A stretch of 64,000 nt of DNA from Vicinamibacteraceae bacterium (GTDB lineage: Bacteria > Acidobacteriota > Thermoanaerobaculia > Multivoradales > Multivoraceae): positions 57,511-121,510 of the forward strand of contig JAAXHG010000166.1 in the NCBI GenBank assembly GCA_012270995.1. Reading direction: 5' to 3'. The notes below the pieces were generated by a model. That model ran no database searches and was not told the DNA's origin. It saw nothing but the letters and a program-made list of their open reading frames with translations. Made by a program: the position numbers and the translations under genes. Shown one piece after another: positions 42,176-50,836 of the stretch; the stretch's first letter is position 1, and each line of letters starts with the position of its first letter.

Positions 42176-45100
42176 CGAAGGTCCCCGCGGGCATCGGGCC
42201 CGTCCAGGGGCCGGGGGGTCGGCGGCGCTCCCCTGTCGCTGGCTCCGCGGGTTCGCGGCGGTAGCCGGCGTAGCGGTTCTCGGCTGCGCCTCGCCACCGC
42301 TTGAGGACGTACCGCCCGGCTTCGAACTCCACCCGGAGTTCAGACTCGAGCTGGTCGCCGCGGAGCCGGTCGTGGTCGACCCGATCGATCTCGCCTTCGA
42401 CGAACGGGCCCGGGTGTTCGTGCTCGAACTCCCCGGCTACCCGGACATGAAGCGGCCGGCACGCATCGTGACCGTCTCGGACACGGACGGGGACGGACGA
42501 TGGGATCGACGACGACTCTTCGCCGACGATCTCGGCATGGCGGACTCGATCCTGCCGTGGCGCGACGGACTCCTCGTGGCGGCACCCCCCGACATCCTCT
42601 ACCTGGAAGACGCTGACGGCGACGGGAAGGCGGATCGGCGCGAGGTTCTGCTCAGCGGTTTCGCCGAGGGCAACCCCCAGCACAACGTGAACGCGCTCCG
42701 GTACGGCCTCGACAACTGGGTATACGGCGTGAATGGAGGCAATGGGGCCAGGCCGTTCTGGCCGGAGGCTCCCGAGGAGGCTGTCGAACTCGGGCAGGAC
42801 GACTTCCGGGTCGATTTCAGGACGCGGCGCCTCGAGCCGACCGGCCGTGGCGCCGGCGGTTTCGGGATGACGTTCGGTGTCTGGGGCCGCTCCTTCGCCA
42901 CCCACAACCTGGATCACCTGAGTCAGCTCGTGATCCCGCGCCGCTATCTCGGGCGGCTGCCGCCCTCGTGGCAGAGCGGCCGCCTCCGCCTGGCGGCCCA
43001 TCCGGACGGAGGTCCCGCCGAGCTGTTTCCGATCGGCGTGCGCCAGACGCGGCCCAATCACCCGGAGCAGTCGAGCCGGTTCTCAGCCGCCTGTGCCGTG
43101 ACGGCGTACGGCGGCGGCGCCTTCGACGGCGCGGCTCTGCCCGGCGAGTGGCTGTCCGTCTTCGTAGCCGATCCGTCGGCGAACGTCGTGCATCGCGCGG
43201 TGGTCGATGTGGACGGCGCGGCGGCCGAAGCCGGCCGCGGGCGCCCCGGAGTCGAGTTCCTTGCCTCGACCGATCCGCTCTTTCGCCCGGTCAACCTGCG
43301 CGCGGGCCCCGATGGCGCGCTCTACGTGCTGGACATGCACCGGGGCGTGATCGAGCACCCGGAGTGGATTCCCGATTCGGTCGAGGCCGCGCTCGATCTT
43401 TACGAGGGGGAAGACCGCGGGCGCGTCTACCGAGTCGTTCCCGCGCGCGGTCTGCCGGCCTGGGCGGCGGACGCGGACGGCCTGGACCGGTCGCGGACCG
43501 TCGACCTCGCCCAAGCCCTCAGTCATCCGAACCGGTGGCGCCGCCTGACGGCACAGAGACTGCTCGTCCAGGAGCACGGCGCGGAGCCCCCGGCGGCTCT
43601 GGTGACGAGCCTCCGGGACCGCGTCCTCGAAACGGACAACTCCCTGGGGCGGCTCCATGCCCTGTGGTCCCTGGCAGGTCTCGGAGCGCTCGACCGGGCG
43701 ACCCTCGAGGCTCTGCTCGGCGACCCGCATCCGGAACTTCGTCGAAACGCGGTGCTGGCCCTGGAGGAAGCGCTTTGGGGCGGCGCGCCGACCAACGAGT
43801 TCGCGAAGACGCTGGTGGGTCTGATCGGCGATCCGGAACCGGCGGTGCGGCTGCAGGCGATCCTCACCGCCGGCCTCCTGCTCGAATCGGAGGCGTACTT
43901 TGGGCCGGAGTTCGGCCGGTCGGTCGCCTCCGCGGTCGTGGCCGGAGCGGCGCGCGCCCCGCCCGGGACACCCACATCGGCCGGCTTGGAGAACCTGGAG
44001 CGGCCGCAGCCCGAGCGCGACGGGCCGTGGCTTCGCCTGGCGGCGGTCGCGGTTCTGGCCGACGATCCGGTCGCCGCGCTGAGGCTCCTGCTCGGGTCCG
44101 CCGGGCCGGTCGACCTGGGGGGCGCGGACCTCGTCGAGCGGGTGGCCGCGCTTGTTCCGGCGGAACGGTTGGGCGAGATCGTCGGCGACTCCCTGGTCCT
44201 GCGCGCTCTGAGTGGGGCCGGGACCGGGAGCGCCGGCACGGGTCGCGCGTTGCTGGCGGGGCTGACGGCGGCTGCCGGCGCCGGCAGCGCTGAGATCGTC
44301 GCGGCGGATCTCCTGGCGCCATTGCGGCGCCTTCGCCGATCGAGCGACGATTCCCTCGCCGAGTCGGCCTGGCGCATGACCGCCGCTCTGGAGGTCGATG
44401 TGCCCGCGGAGGAGATCGCGCACCTCGACTGCGCCGGAGTGCGGGCAGCGGACGGAAACCGCGATGTGGGCGAGCGGCTCGAGGCTCTCGCGCTCTTCGG
44501 CCTTCGCCGACTCTGGCCCGGTAGCACAGAAGAAGCACCCGCTCCGTGCCCGGGCGGTGCAAGCCCCGGCGAGACGTTCGCAACCGGCTCCTGGCTGGAA
44601 CAGATGGGTTCGTTGATGGATGCCGGCCATCCGGCGCCGGTGCAGCGGGCGGCCATGGCGGAGCTTGCGGCGGCGGAGGAGGCAACGGTCACGGCCTACG
44701 TCGTCGATCGCTGGCCCTTCCTGGGGCCGGCCGCGCGAAGGGATGCCGGGAGTTATCTGATCCGGGGCAGGGGGCGGCACCGCGCTCTTCTCGACGCGCT
44801 GGAGAGCGGCCGCATCCGACTCGGGGAGATGAACTTCATCCTGGAACGGCGGCGCTTCCTGCTGCGTTCGCCGGACCAGGACGTGCGGCGCCGCGCGGCG
44901 GCCCTGTTCGACGATGCCGGCGTCACGACGCGGGCCGAGGCGATCGCGGCGATGCGGCCGGCGCTCGAACTCGACGGCGAGCCGGAGCGGGGCGAGGCGC
45001 TGTTTCTTGAGCTCTGCGCGCGTTGTCACCAGAGCGGTGGTCTTGGTTTCGGTCCCGGCCCGGATCTCGACGGCATCGGCCGCAAGAGCGGCGAGACCCT

Positions 45101-45377
45101 GCTGCACGACATCCTGGACCCGAACGCCGCGGTCGACGCCACCTACGTGAACTACATCGTGGAAACCGTGGAGGGCGAGGTCTTCTCCGGCATCCTCGCC
45201 GAGAGCTCCGGCAGCGGCGTGGTTCTGCGGGCTGCCGAGGACGCGGTGATCGAGGTCCCGGCCGAACGGATTCGGGAAGTGCGCAGCGACGGGCTCTCGA
45301 TGATGCCCGAGGAACTCGAGGCGGGCCTCGAACCCGGGGACCTGGCCGATCTGCTGGCCTTTCTGAGCCGCGCCTGA
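42144..45377 (+). CDS. Lipoprotein dehydrogenase-like propeller with HEAT-type repeats and C-terminal cytochrome c
   Basis: 1077 residues. A lipobox (VAVLGC, Cys 48) is followed by a soluble-dehydrogenase-like beta-propeller, about 55-440 (FELHPEFRLELVAAEPVVVD, DPIDLAFDERARVFVLELPG, ALYVLDMHRGVIEHPEW). A long helical repeat region, about 450-930, follows, then a single haem site CARCH at about residue 958 and the terminal domain typical of PVC-type haem-binding proteins (GRKSGETLLHDILDPNAAVD, VNYIVETVEGEVFSGILAES). ATG 42144 overlaps the previous gene by 32 nt; GTG 42162 is possible. It probably oxidises a sugar or alcohol in the periplasm and passes electrons to its own haem; substrate unknown. 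Confidence 0.83.
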   Translation: MQRPRPVARSSEGPRGHRARPGAGGSAALPCRWLRGFAAVAGVAVLGCASPPLEDVPPGFELHPEFRLELVAAEPVVVDPIDLAFDERARVFVLELPGYPDMKRPARIVTVSDTDGDGRWDRRRLFADDLGMADSILPWRDGLLVAAPPDILYLEDADGDGKADRREVLLSGFAEGNPQHNVNALRYGLDNWVYGVNGGNGARPFWPEAPEEAVELGQDDFRVDFRTRRLEPTGRGAGGFGMTFGVWGRSFATHNLDHLSQLVIPRRYLGRLPPSWQSGRLRLAAHPDGGPAELFPIGVRQTRPNHPEQSSRFSAACAVTAYGGGAFDGAALPGEWLSVFVADPSANVVHRAVVDVDGAAAEAGRGRPGVEFLASTDPLFRPVNLRAGPDGALYVLDMHRGVIEHPEWIPDSVEAALDLYEGEDRGRVYRVVPARGLPAWAADADGLDRSRTVDLAQALSHPNRWRRLTAQRLLVQEHGAEPPAALVTSLRDRVLETDNSLGRLHALWSLAGLGALDRATLEALLGDPHPELRRNAVLALEEALWGGAPTNEFAKTLVGLIGDPEPAVRLQAILTAGLLLESEAYFGPEFGRSVASAVVAGAARAPPGTPTSAGLENLERPQPERDGPWLRLAAVAVLADDPVAALRLLLGSAGPVDLGGADLVERVAALVPAERLGEIVGDSLVLRALSGAGTGSAGTGRALLAGLTAAAGAGSAEIVAADLLAPLRRLRRSSDDSLAESAWRMTAALEVDVPAEEIAHLDCAGVRAADGNRDVGERLEALALFGLRRLWPGSTEEAPAPCPGGASPGETFATGSWLEQMGSLMDAGHPAPVQRAAMAELAAAEEATVTAYVVDRWPFLGPAARRDAGSYLIRGRGRHRALLDALESGRIRLGEMNFILERRRFLLRSPDQDVRRRAAALFDDAGVTTRAEAIAAMRPALELDGEPERGEALFLELCARCHQSGGLGFGPGPDLDGIGRKSGETLLHDILDPNAAVDATYVNYIVETVEGEVFSGILAESSGSGVVLRAAEDAVIEVPAERIREVRSDGLSMMPEELEAGLEPGDLADLLAFLSRA

Positions 45378-45390
45378 AGGCGGCCGGCTC

Positions 45391-46800
45391 CTACGGGCGT
45401 CGGAGCGCTTCGGTCTCCAGGAACCGCTCCTTGAGCCGCACCGCCTGCTCGAGGTCGAGCACCAGGTAGATCTCGTTCGGGCGCGGCCCGCGCCGGAGGT
45501 AGTCGTAGAGATAGCCGGGGAGCTTGTCGTGGCGGCCGAGGGCGCGCCAGAACGCCTCTTCCGCGAGGTCGCGGACGCGTTCGGAGAACGGAGTCGTCAC
45601 GCGATGCTCGAACGGACGCAGATCGTGCATCGCCTCCAGGGCCAGGTAGTTCATCCGCCTGGTCGTCTCATCGACCGGGTACGACAGCACGGTGTCGAAG
45701 GGCAGCTCGTCGCCGAACCACGGCGGCAGGGACTCGAGCGCCGTGTTCGGCCCCAGGGGGTAGGGCTCGGCGCGGGTCGCGTGGTTCGTGTAGAGCAGCA
45801 GCGATCCCTCGAAGCCGCGTTCCTCCAGCGCCTCGATCAACGCCACCGTCGTGTACTGGTGGTCGGCGTGGCTGTCGAGCAGGGGGTTGGGCGCCGCGAT
45901 CAGGTCGGGACCGGTCCAGTCGACCTCCCGTCGCAGGTCCGCGACGAGGGCCGGCCAGCTCGACTCGAACGGTCTGGTCGCCAGTTGCGGCTCCGTGTTG
46001 ACCTGCCGGAACAGGCCCGGATCCTCGAGTTCCGTGAGGATCGGTGGCACGATTCCGGGCCGCCGCTCGTAGAGCGTGCGCAGAACGCCGTCGAAGTGCC
46101 CGAGGTTGCGGGAACGGCTGATCGGCACGCCGCCCAGGAAGGGCACGGTCAGGCTGTCCCAGGTGCGGATCAGGCCCTTGATGCGATAGTGCTCGCCGTT
46201 GTCGGGGAACAGGCCTCCGTAGTTCTTGCCGCCGTAGTCGCCGGCGGTGACGGTGACCACGTCGGCGTGGGTCGTCGCGTAGAGGCCGAAGGCGGCGATC
46301 TCGGCATCGTCGGGGTGGGGGGCGACGACCAGCACCCGGGTCGAGGCGTCGATCGGTTGGTTGGCGAAGGTGACCAGGCGAGCCGATCCCGTACGCCATC
46401 CGATCTGCCGCCCGACCATGTCGATGGGACCGCGGCCCGCCGCCGGCGAGACGTTGAGGTAGCGCCGGCCGGTCGAGCGCGGAGCGAAGGACTGGGTGAA
46501 GGTCCCCTCCCCCGAACGGAATTCGATGTAGGGTGCCAGCGACGGAAAGAGGGGCCTGGTCTTGACGTGGAGTTCGAGGAACGCGGTGATGCCCGAGCGG
46601 GCCGCCTCCGGCGGCCACTCGAATCCCGCGCGGGTGAGGAGGACCTCGAACGTCTGCGCGTCGCGCCGCTCCAGGGCGTAGTCGTGCGCCTGGCGCGGAT
46701 CGTGCCGGAAGAAGTTCCGGTAGGCGCTGCCGCGACAGTGGCCCCAGAGTCCGACCGCCACCAGGGCGATCAGCAGGGCGACGGAGCGCCGGGAAGTCAC
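45391..46800 (-). CDS. PIG-L/LmbE family deacetylase, membrane-anchored or exported
   Basis: 469 residues. An N-terminal hydrophobic segment (VALLIALVAVGLWG) is followed by ~130 residues with no recognised domain, then the zinc deacetylase fold with APHPDDAEIAAFG (H162, D164, D165) and SHADHQYTT. The family removes N-acetyl groups from GlcNAc-type substrates. GTG 46800 overlaps the dnaE stop as GTGA, so it is co-translated with dnaE, an unusual pairing. The C-terminal region (MNYLALEAMHDLRPFEHRVT) is specific to long family members. Substrate unknown. Confidence 0.85.
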   Translation of the reverse strand: MTSRRSVALLIALVAVGLWGHCRGSAYRNFFRHDPRQAHDYALERRDAQTFEVLLTRAGFEWPPEAARSGITAFLELHVKTRPLFPSLAPYIEFRSGEGTFTQSFAPRSTGRRYLNVSPAAGRGPIDMVGRQIGWRTGSARLVTFANQPIDASTRVLVVAPHPDDAEIAAFGLYATTHADVVTVTAGDYGGKNYGGLFPDNGEHYRIKGLIRTWDSLTVPFLGGVPISRSRNLGHFDGVLRTLYERRPGIVPPILTELEDPGLFRQVNTEPQLATRPFESSWPALVADLRREVDWTGPDLIAAPNPLLDSHADHQYTTVALIEALEERGFEGSLLLYTNHATRAEPYPLGPNTALESLPPWFGDELPFDTVLSYPVDETTRRMNYLALEAMHDLRPFEHRVTTPFSERVRDLAEEAFWRALGRHDKLPGYLYDYLRRGPRPNEIYLVLDLEQAVRLKERFLETEALRRP

Positions 46801-49800
46801 CGCGGACCGGGAGGCGGCGAACCGATGTACTCGCAGTGACCCCGCGCGCCAAGCAGTTCGTCGATCTCGCTCTTGATCGCTTCGGCTATGGGGGCGCGAC
46901 TGCCGTTGGCGCCCGCGGTGACGATCGCGTCGTCGAGTTCGATCCTGAACTCCACGTCGACTCCTCCGTTCGGCCTGCCGTTCGCGCCTTTGCGCCGGTG
47001 CCGGTCGAGCAGGTCGCGGAGACGTTCCAGATCGTCGTCGAGGCTGTTGCCGGCGCTTGCCGTGCCACTCGTGCCGTCGAGGTGGATGCGGAGGCGCCGC
47101 GATAGCTTCGCCTCGGCCTCTCCGGTGCCGATCACCCTGCTGACGACCAGGTTCGGGTCCTCGCGACGCCGGTCGACCCTGCCGACGAAGAACAGGACGG
47201 TGCCGCGGTCGAGAGCCGCCTCGTAGTCGGAATAGACATCCGCGAACAGAACGCCCTCGATCCGGTCGCTTCGATCCTCGAGTTGAACGATCGCCATCTT
47301 CTGGCCGGGATTGCGCCCCTTCCGGGTGCGGGTGGTGCGGAGTCCGCCCAGCAATGCGCCCAGGACGACTTCGGTCTCGGCCGGCAGCGTCTTCAACTGC
47401 TCGACGGTCACGTTGCCGAACCGCTCGAGCAGTTCCCGGTGATCGTCCAGGGGATGACTGGTGGCGAAGAACCCGAGTGCTTCCTTCTCGTAACCCAGGA
47501 GTTCGCTCGCGCTCCAGGGCGGCACCTGGGGCAGATCCTGCTCGGTTTCCTCCTCGGCCCGGGTGTCCTCCGCGCCGCCGAAGAGCAGGCTCGCCTGTCC
47601 ACTCTCGCGATCGGCCGCGGCGCGCTGACCCGCCTTGATGGCCGGTTCGAGCGCCTGGAGCATGGCTGCCCGCTTGTCCTGCCCGTGTATCCGGTCGAAG
47701 GCGCCCGACTTGATCAGGGCGTCGATCGCGGTGCGGTTGACGACAGGGAGCGGAACGCGGCGGCAGAAGTCCCACAGGCTGCGGAAGGGGCCGCCGTCAT
47801 TTCGCGCCTCGAGGATCGCGCGCACGGCCTTCTCGCCGACGCCCTTGACCGCGGACAGCCCGAAACGGATGTGCCCGTTGGCGGCGCCGCGCTCCTCGCC
47901 GGGATCGAAGACGACGTGGAAGCGCACTCCGGAGCGCTCGATATCGGGCGGGCCGACATCGATTCCCGTGCGGCCATCGGGGAGCTTGACGCGCGCGCAT
48001 TCGTCCACGTAGTGGACCAGCTTGTCCGTGTTGTCGGCGGCGTAGGTAAGGACCGCGGCCATGTACTGGACCGGGAAGTAGGTCTTCAGGTACGCCGTCT
48101 GGTAGGCGAGCAGGGTGTAGCCCACGGAGTGGGACTTGTTGAAGCCGTAGCCCGCGAACTCCTCGATCAGGCCGAACAGTTGGGCCGCCTGGGCCCTGTC
48201 CAGTCCCTTCTCCTGGGCGCCGGCGAGAAAGCGCTTCTGAGCGGCGTTGATCGTCTTGCGGCTCTTCTTGCTGATCGCCTTGATCAGGGTGTAGGCCTCG
48301 CGGAGCGGCACGTCGCCCAGCTCGTGGACGATCTGCATGACCTGTTCCTGGTAGACCATGATGCCGTGCGTGTCGGCGGTGTGACGGTCGACGATCTCGT
48401 GGACCTGAGGCGTCTTCTCGCGGCCGTGCTTGCGGTCGCAGTAGGTGCCGATGAGCGCCATCGGACCGGGCCGGAAGAGCGCGTTGGCGGCGACCAGGTC
48501 CTCGAGCCGGTCGGGCTTCATCTGCAGCAGCAGGTTGCGCATGCCCTCCGACTCGAACTGGAACGTGCCCGCCGTGTCGGCACGGGCGAAGACCTCCAGC
48601 ACCTGCGGGTCGGCGAGGTCGATGCGGTCGAGATCGAGCGGGTCGCAGCCTTCGGGAGCCCCCGGAACCGCCGCCGCGATCGCTTCCGGCGGCAGCGTCT
48701 CGCGGACCAGTTGGCGGCAGCGCTCGATGATCGAGAGCGTGGTCAACCCCAGGAAGTCCATCTTCAGCAGGCCCATCTTCTCGACCGTTGGGCCGTCCCA
48801 CTGGGTGACCAGGACTTCCCTGGATCCCTGGCTGCGGTTGGTCGCCAGGGGTACGAGGTTCTCGAGCGGCTGGGTTGCGATGACGAGCCCGGCGGCGTGG
48901 ACGCCGCTGTGCCGGGTGATCCCCTCGAGTTCCCTGGCGGTGTCGATGACTTCCCGGACCTGCTCGTCGCCGTCGTAGAGCTCTCTGAGTTCCTTCTCGC
49001 GTTCCAGCGCCTGGTCGATCGTGACGCCGAGTTCGGCGCCGATCAGCTTGGAGATCCGGTCGACCTGGGGCAGCGGGAGTTCATGCACCCGCCCGACATC
49101 GCGGATCGCCGCCCTCGCCTTCATCGTGCCGAAGGTGATGATCTGGGCGACGTAGCCGTACTTCTCGCGGACGTACTCGAGGATCTCGGCCCGGCCGTCC
49201 TGGCACAGGTCGATGTCGATGTCGGGGTACTCGCTGCGGTCGGGGTCGGTGAAGCGCTCGAACAGGAGGCCGTAGCGAACGGGACAGGCATGGGAGAGGC
49301 CCAGGGTGTAGCCGACCATCGTGCCCACGCCTGAACCGCGCGCGGCCGCCGGGATGCCGCGCTTGCGGGCTTCGTTGACGAAGTCCCAGACGATCAGGAA
49401 GTAGGCGCTGATCCTCTTGCCCGCCAGCACCGAGAGTTCGTGGTCGAGGCGGCGGCGGTGCGCGTCCTCTATCCGGTCGCGGTAGCGCCAGATCAGGCCG
49501 GCTTCGCTCAGTTCGCGCAGGGCCCGGTCGCAGTCGGCGTGAAGCGCCGCTAGCTCCTCCTCGCCGGGCTGCTCGGAAAGGGGCGCCACGCGGTAGCCGG
49601 CGCAGAAGCGATCGAACCACGCCCCGCTGCCAGGCGCGGGTTCCGTCGCTCCCGCCGGCAGCGGAGGAACCTCGGTTCGTTCGACCCGCACCAGTGGCGC
49701 GTGATTGGCGGAGAAGTCGAGTTCGACGTTGCAGCGGTCGGCGATGCGCCGGGTGTTCACCAGCGCGTCGGCCGTCTCGGGCGCGCCGAAGAGCTCGGCC

Positions 49801-50612
49801 ATCTGCTCGGGGCTCTTGACGTAGAGCTCCTTCGGGTAGTGGAGGCGGTCTTCGGTCTGCTTGGACTTTCCCGTCGAAACGCAGATCAGCGTGTCGTGGC
49901 TATCCCAGTCCTCGGCAGTGAGGAAGTGCGAATCGTTGTCGCAGACGATGGGCAGGTCGAGGTCGGAAGCAAGGCGCAGGATCTGCTCGTTGACTTCCTC
50001 CTGCTCCGGTGTCTCGTGGCTCTGCAGCTCCAGGTAGAAGCAGGGCTCCCCGTTCTCGTCGGCGGGAAACGTGCGCTGGTGCCACTCCGCTTCTCGGCGA
50101 GCCCGCGTGTAGTGCTCGCCATCGCCGGTTTCGATGTGCTTGCGCAGGTGGTAGGCGAGCGAAGAGCCGAGGTGACCGTTGATGGCGATCAGACCCTCGT
50201 TCCACCGCGGCAGCGTTTCCCGTTTGTCCATCCGCGGCTTGTAGTAGAAGCCCTCTACGTAGCTGTCGGATGAGAGCTTGACCAGGTTGCGCCACCCGGC
50301 CTCGTTGCGGGCGAGAAGCACCAGGTGGAAGCCGCCGTCCGCGACGCCCTGAGTCTCCTTGTGGCGGCGGTCCGACGTCTCCGTGTTGACGTCGGGCGCG
50401 ACATAGGCCTCGATGCCCAGAATGGGCTTGATGCCCTTCTTCCGGCAGGCTTCGTAGAAGGCGACGGCGCCGAACAGGTTGCCGTGGTCGGTAAGCGCCA
50501 CGGCGTCCATGCCGAGCGCCGCGATGCGGTCGACCAGGGGCCCGATCCGGTTGCCTCCGTCGAGCAGCGAGTACTCGGAATGGAGGTGAAGGTGGACGAA
50601 GTCCGGGGCCAT
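46797..50612 (-). CDS. dnaE: DNA polymerase III subunit alpha
   Basis: 1271 residues, full length. PHP domain at the N-terminus (FVHLHLHSEYSLLDGG, ALTDHGNLFGAVAFYEACRK), palm with the catalytic acids in YPDIDIDLCQ, fingers and the NKSHSVGYTLLAYQTAYLKT region, then the helix-hairpin-helix and OB domain (VVLGALLGGLRTTRTRKGRN) and a tau-binding C-terminus. It is the replicative polymerase, DnaE1 type. ATG 50612 lacks a clear Shine-Dalgarno. A PIG-L gene overlaps its stop by 4 nt. Nothing looks broken. Confidence 0.97.
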   Translation of the reverse strand: MAPDFVHLHLHSEYSLLDGGNRIGPLVDRIAALGMDAVALTDHGNLFGAVAFYEACRKKGIKPILGIEAYVAPDVNTETSDRRHKETQGVADGGFHLVLLARNEAGWRNLVKLSSDSYVEGFYYKPRMDKRETLPRWNEGLIAINGHLGSSLAYHLRKHIETGDGEHYTRARREAEWHQRTFPADENGEPCFYLELQSHETPEQEEVNEQILRLASDLDLPIVCDNDSHFLTAEDWDSHDTLICVSTGKSKQTEDRLHYPKELYVKSPEQMAELFGAPETADALVNTRRIADRCNVELDFSANHAPLVRVERTEVPPLPAGATEPAPGSGAWFDRFCAGYRVAPLSEQPGEEELAALHADCDRALRELSEAGLIWRYRDRIEDAHRRRLDHELSVLAGKRISAYFLIVWDFVNEARKRGIPAAARGSGVGTMVGYTLGLSHACPVRYGLLFERFTDPDRSEYPDIDIDLCQDGRAEILEYVREKYGYVAQIITFGTMKARAAIRDVGRVHELPLPQVDRISKLIGAELGVTIDQALEREKELRELYDGDEQVREVIDTARELEGITRHSGVHAAGLVIATQPLENLVPLATNRSQGSREVLVTQWDGPTVEKMGLLKMDFLGLTTLSIIERCRQLVRETLPPEAIAAAVPGAPEGCDPLDLDRIDLADPQVLEVFARADTAGTFQFESEGMRNLLLQMKPDRLEDLVAANALFRPGPMALIGTYCDRKHGREKTPQVHEIVDRHTADTHGIMVYQEQVMQIVHELGDVPLREAYTLIKAISKKSRKTINAAQKRFLAGAQEKGLDRAQAAQLFGLIEEFAGYGFNKSHSVGYTLLAYQTAYLKTYFPVQYMAAVLTYAADNTDKLVHYVDECARVKLPDGRTGIDVGPPDIERSGVRFHVVFDPGEERGAANGHIRFGLSAVKGVGEKAVRAILEARNDGGPFRSLWDFCRRVPLPVVNRTAIDALIKSGAFDRIHGQDKRAAMLQALEPAIKAGQRAAADRESGQASLLFGGAEDTRAEEETEQDLPQVPPWSASELLGYEKEALGFFATSHPLDDHRELLERFGNVTVEQLKTLPAETEVVLGALLGGLRTTRTRKGRNPGQKMAIVQLEDRSDRIEGVLFADVYSDYEAALDRGTVLFFVGRVDRRREDPNLVVSRVIGTGEAEAKLSRRLRIHLDGTSGTASAGNSLDDDLERLRDLLDRHRRKGANGRPNGGVDVEFRIELDDAIVTAGANGSRAPIAEAIKSEIDELLGARGHCEYIGSPPPGPR

Positions 50613-50836
50613 GCTCGGTAGGAAGAGTCTACGGCGCGGGCGAGGGGCCGGAACCGTGCCGCCCGCCGTGACGGCGCAAGCTTCTCACCGCCCGGTCACC
50701 GGTGCAAGGGCCGCCAAACCTGTCGCGGACTCCATGTTTGGCCCCAGCCCCCACCTCGCCTGGATGCTGCGTCCTGCGGCGCAGCCTCCAGGCAGCCGGA
50801 ATCGGGTTTCTCGCGCGTGCTTACGTCTAAGTCTGT

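Noticed and set aside
46801..47775. N-terminal extension of the PIG-L protein
   Set aside because: It lies inside dnaE in a different frame and is arginine-rich; GTG 46800 with a GTGA overlap is the natural start.
50613..50836. Possible small RNA or gene between dnaE and comEC
   Set aside because: No frame with a ribosome site, no convincing hairpin and no promoter-terminator pair that I can see.
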